Assembly (NCBI GenBank): GCA_965220305.1
Contig: OZ244817.1
Location: 1,736,001-1,800,000 of the forward strand
Origin: G965220305 sp965220305
GTDB taxonomy: Bacteria > Chloroflexota > Dehalococcoidia > Lucifugimonadales > UBA3495
DNA length: 64,000 nt
Direction of reading: 5' to 3'
Shown here: piece by piece, positions 61,392-64,000 of the stretch
Position numbering within the stretch: position 1 is the first letter of the stretch
Layout of the letters: each line of letters starts with the position of its first letter
Position numbers and translations under genes: made by a program
Notes under the pieces: generated by a model
Told to the model about the DNA's origin: nothing
The model's input: only the letters and a program-made list of their open reading frames with translations
The model's database searches: none

Positions 61392-62867
61392 ATGAAGCAG
61401 GAGAACGACAATATTCCCACACCAAACTTTGCCGATAAGACTATCTGGACCGGCGACAACCTGGAGATTCTCCGGGGATTGAACAGCGAGTCGGTAGACC
61501 TCATCTACCTGGACCCACCCTTCAACTCCAATCGCAACTATGCGGCCCCGGTGGGGAGTTCGGCGGCGGGCGCGGCGTTCAAGGATACCTGGACGCTTTC
61601 CGACCTTGACGTTGCCTGGATGGGCCTGATAGCCGACGAACACCCAGCCATCTACAAGACGTTGGAAGCCGCCGGTCTGACCCACGGCAAGGGGATGCAG
61701 TCTTACCTGTGCATGATGGCGGTCCGGTTGCTGGAAATGCGGCGGGTCCTGAAGGACACCGGCTCTATCTACCTGCACTGCGACCCGACGGCCAGCCATT
61801 ACCTGAAGCTGCTGATGGACGGCGTATTTGGTAGCTCCATGTTCAAAGCAGAGGTAAATTGGCTACGCACCTCGGCACACAACGATTCACGTACCTTCGG
61901 AAACGTAAGTGACAAAATCCTGTTTTATAGCAGTTCTCCTATCAATGTGGACTCCATCCGCATACCGTTAAATCCTGAATACGTTAGAAGTCATTACCGC
62001 CATTCGGATGAGCGTGGTCTCTACCAGGATACGGACCTAACCGGCCCCGGCTTATCGCAGGGAGAGAGCGGAAAACTTTGGCATGGCTACGATCCTGGGA
62101 TTGCCGGTCGCTGCTGGTCCGTTCCCAGAACTGGCAAGTATGCATACTGGATTGATGGAAATGTCATACCAGGGTACAAAGACGTTGGTAGTGTATTGGC
62201 ACGCCTGGATGCACTTGACCAAGCGAATATGCTCCACTACACCCCAAACGGGGCGGTTCCTAGACTGAAGCGTTATTTGGAAGCGAGCCCGGGTCAAGTT
62301 CCAAGCAATAGCTGGGATGATGTCCCGCCAATAAACTCCCAAGCCAAAGAGCGCATAGGCTACCCGACGCAAAAGCCGTTAGCATTGCTAGAACGCATCA
62401 TCAAGGCAAGCTCCAACGAGGGCGACATGGTGCTTGACCCCTTCTGCGGCTGCGCCACCGCCTGCGTCGCCGCTGAGAACCTGGGCCGCCAGTGGGTCGG
62501 CATTGACCTTTCCCCCAAGGCGGTCGAACTGGTCAACCTGCGGCTTCAACAAACTATGGGCAGTTTGTTCCACAACCGCCTCGTGACGGCCCGGACGGAC
62601 ATCCCCCAACGTACCGACATCGAGGCTCCCTTACCTTACCGCCAGAACAAGCACGTACTTTTCGGTCAGCAGGAAGGGCGTTGCAACGGCTGCAAGACCG
62701 AGTTCCCCTTCCGGCAGTTTGAAGTTGACCACGTTATCCCACGGTCGCGGGGAGGGACTGACCACCTAGACAACCTCCAACTGCTCTGCGCCCACTGCAA
62801 CCGCACCAAGGGCGACCGACCGCAGGAATACTTGGTTGCAAGGTTGCGGGAGTCGGGAATTTTGTAG
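61392..62867 (+). CDS. DNA methyltransferase fused to an HNH endonuclease domain
   Basis: 491 residues. The first ~390 form a beta-class amino-methyltransferase: TGDNLEILRGL, catalytic DPPFNSNRNY with DPPF at 41-44, a variable, more AT-rich target region (about 150-310), then PTQKPLALLERII, SAM motif MVLDPFCGCAT and NLGRQWVGIDLS. The C-terminal ~60 residues are an HNH nuclease with zinc cysteines: GRCNGCKTEFPFRQFEVDHV then IPRSRGG, LCAHCNRTKGDR. Such fusions could be a one-polypeptide restriction-modification enzyme, or an HNH that tolerates its own methylation. AAGGTG precedes the ATG at 61392. Three small genes on the opposite strand follow. Confidence 0.9.
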   Translation: MKQENDNIPTPNFADKTIWTGDNLEILRGLNSESVDLIYLDPPFNSNRNYAAPVGSSAAGAAFKDTWTLSDLDVAWMGLIADEHPAIYKTLEAAGLTHGKGMQSYLCMMAVRLLEMRRVLKDTGSIYLHCDPTASHYLKLLMDGVFGSSMFKAEVNWLRTSAHNDSRTFGNVSDKILFYSSSPINVDSIRIPLNPEYVRSHYRHSDERGLYQDTDLTGPGLSQGESGKLWHGYDPGIAGRCWSVPRTGKYAYWIDGNVIPGYKDVGSVLARLDALDQANMLHYTPNGAVPRLKRYLEASPGQVPSNSWDDVPPINSQAKERIGYPTQKPLALLERIIKASSNEGDMVLDPFCGCATACVAAENLGRQWVGIDLSPKAVELVNLRLQQTMGSLFHNRLVTARTDIPQRTDIEAPLPYRQNKHVLFGQQEGRCNGCKTEFPFRQFEVDHVIPRSRGGTDHLDNLQLLCAHCNRTKGDRPQEYLVARLRESGIL

Positions 62868-62888
62868 AATAGAGGTATAATTCCGACC

Positions 62889-62936
62889 TCACCTACTTTG
62901 CCCGGCATAGTCGTCAATCGGCTTAAAGAAGGGGGG
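62889..62936 (-). pseudogene. Remnant of the 3' end of a DUF2283-like gene
   Basis: On the minus strand the codons PPFFKPIDDYAGQSR end in TGA, matching the C-terminus APFFDPTGHYAQRGK of the gene at 63614-63952. Only the last ~15 codons are left, directly downstream of the small gene at 62956. Confidence 0.55.
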
Positions 62937-62955
62937 CTGGGCATTATACGCCCAG

Positions 62956-63219
62956 TTACGCAGACCCCAGACTCACCCCGTGTTTCGCCAGTATTGCGTC
63001 CACGAAGGGTTTGAGCACCGTCTCGGCGTGGTCAATCATCATCCCAACGACCTCGTTCTCGTTATCCTTGTCGTAAAAGATAGTGACCCCCTGGGCAATC
63101 TCTCTACCATCCATGAATGATTTGGTAGTTTGAATGAATAGCGTATCCGACACTAAATACGATACTATTGCCTTCTCCAAGGGTTCCAACCCCTGGTGGT
63201 TTACTGCCGGTTCTGCCAC
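62956..63219 (-). CDS. Small DUF2283-like protein
   Basis: 87 residues. VTIFYDKDNENEVVGMMIDH resembles the DUF2283 pattern (Y-D-x-E/N then an acid-rich strand), followed by a helix AETVLKPFVDAILAKHG. DUF2283 proteins often pair with small DUF4258/RelE-like proteins in toxin-antitoxin-like loci. GTG start with GGAGG six bases upstream; it overlaps the end of the preceding gene by 19 bases, so the two are coupled. The assignment is tentative. Confidence 0.6.
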   Translation of the reverse strand: MAEPAVNHQGLEPLEKAIVSYLVSDTLFIQTTKSFMDGREIAQGVTIFYDKDNENEVVGMMIDHAETVLKPFVDAILAKHGVSLGSA

Positions 63220-63539
63220 GGTCTGCCTCCGTATTTGTCTTCTAATCTTCTGTCTTGGTAAGAGGTCAGATACAAACGAGAGTCGCCTGCGCCCACGAAT
63301 ACAATCTTAATCCATTGGCTGGCTTCTCTCACACGCCCGGCGAAGATTGTGCGTACTTCCCCGTTATCGGGGTTGACCTCCTCCCATTGGTCGTAAGGTT
63401 CTTTGATGACGCGCATTGTCCATTCCGCTGGAACATCAGCGTGACGGACTGTTGCACTTCCCCCGTGTCCTGGGACTTTGGGCAACTGACCGAATTCCCG
63501 GCGCAACCGGCGGTTTTCGCGCTCACGGTTCACGTCCAT
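63201..63539 (-). CDS. Hypothetical small basic protein, partner of the DUF2283-like gene
   Basis: 112 residues, rich in Arg. The N-terminal helix (VNRERENRRLRREFG) is strongly basic. The C-terminal half (VRTIFAGRVREASQWIKIVF, RLYLTSYQDRRLEDKYGG) looks like a small alpha/beta domain and could be DUF4258- or RelE-like, but I do not assign it firmly. Start at the ATG at 63539 or the GTG at 63548. It overlaps the DUF2283-like gene by 19 bases. Confidence 0.55.
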   Translation of the reverse strand: MDVNRERENRRLRREFGQLPKVPGHGGSATVRHADVPAEWTMRVIKEPYDQWEEVNPDNGEVRTIFAGRVREASQWIKIVFVGAGDSRLYLTSYQDRRLEDKYGGRPWQNRQ

Positions 63540-63613
63540 TCTGACCACCGGCCTTGTTTACGACAGCAACCAGACCCGTATCTATGGCTCACTTAGCAAT
63601 TGACACTTCAACC

Positions 63614-63952
63614 TCACTTACCCCGCTGGGCATAGTGGCCAGTCGGATCGAAGAAAGGGGCTAGGTGCTTTGCCGCGTTCCGAAGGGCAACGCCTATAAT
63701 GTTAAAGTCGTTTTCGTCCAGTTCGTCCAGTTCCCAATACGCCGTGAGATATTCTCCCGCCTGCGAAATCATTGCCGGGTCGCTGGTTACAGTCCCAAGG
63801 AACAGAGTGTCACTCTCTTTGTCATAGTGCGACAGAGGATGTTTTCTTTGGTATGGCACGAAGTGAGGGGCTAGATAAGAAGATGCGCCTATAACGATAA
63901 TGCCAACTACGTCGTGGTCGCCCTTGCATCCCGTTTCCACTACAACGTGCAT
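63614..63952 (-). CDS. DUF2283-like protein
   Basis: 112 residues. HYDKESDTLFLGTVTSDPAM is the DUF2283-type strand pair, followed by EYLTAYWELDELDENDFNII (very acidic) and a helix ending APFFDPTGHYAQRGK. The N-terminal ~35 residues form an extra hydrophobic segment (DVVGIIVIGASSYLA). GGAGG lies five bases before the ATG. It is the last complete gene of the window; about 50 bp remain after it. A remnant of its 3' end lies at 62889. Confidence 0.6.
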   Translation of the reverse strand: MHVVVETGCKGDHDVVGIIVIGASSYLAPHFVPYQRKHPLSHYDKESDTLFLGTVTSDPAMISQAGEYLTAYWELDELDENDFNIIGVALRNAAKHLAPFFDPTGHYAQRGK

Positions 63953-64000
63953 CGTATCCTCCAGGCTCGATCCGGCTGAAGGCGTCCGGCCTGTTCTAAC

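Overview
The window looks like a high-GC chromosome of a Chloroflexota bacterium, probably a SAR202-like or other Dehalococcoidia lineage. That placement is an inference from gene content, since no rRNA is present. The content is rich in flavin-dependent luciferase-like (LLM) monooxygenases (six genes), family III (CaiB/BaiF) CoA-transferases, MFS permeases, a Rieske oxygenase, a hydantoinase-type amidohydrolase, aldo/keto, Gfo/Idh and zinc-alcohol oxidoreductases, and alpha/beta hydrolases. This fits a heterotroph that oxidises scattered organic molecules. Dispersed intergenic repeats are abundant.

Layout. 1-3434: the distal part of a very regular type I-E-like CRISPR array (57 repeats, the first cut by the window edge, and 56 spacers of 33 nt); no cas gene is inside the window and the leader must lie to the left. 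3435-8064: small genes, a frameshifted DUF4282 gene, a 5-formyl-THF cyclo-ligase-like gene, an Ldh-family dehydrogenase, a 163-bp MITE, tRNA-Arg(CCG) and tRNA-Pro(TGG), and a DUF309 gene. 8270-15965: alcohol dehydrogenase, Rieske oxygenase, small membrane proteins, a cation efflux protein, and a secreted YtkA/FixH-like protein coupled to CtaG. 15966-17394: an IS701-family element sitting exactly at the ctaG stop codon. 17582-26985: LLM genes, quinone reductase, two Uma2-type nucleases, an aminotransferase and a MaoC-like dehydratase.

27062-30164: a three-gene, somewhat AT-richer cassette (DNA methyltransferase, DUF262, HEPN-motif protein) that looks like a modification-linked defence or abortive-infection system. 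30257-38450: MFS permease, a paired CoA-transferase operon in which one subunit lacks the expected catalytic Asp, a zinc ribbon, a hydantoinase-like enzyme, a coiled-coil membrane protein and a second MFS permease. 39218-45853: Cu+ ATPase CopA, a YHS protein, a VapBC-type toxin-antitoxin pair, a YHS remnant and SecA. 46216-56989: class V aminotransferase, hydrolases, LLM, AKR, Gfo/Idh and a peptide-type ABC binding lipoprotein, with a second copy of the 163-bp MITE. 57179-63952: HicAB, a BNR-repeat protein, two retropepsin-like proteases flanking an LLM gene, a methyltransferase-HNH fusion and three small paired genes.

The strongest new signals are: the MTase-DUF262-HEPN cassette; a MITE family defined by two 163-bp copies with perfect 19-bp inverted termini and perfect 10-bp target duplications; two CRISPR spacers taken from opposite strands of one target; the IS701 insertion with a possible -1 frameshift site; and the asymmetric CoA-transferase pair.
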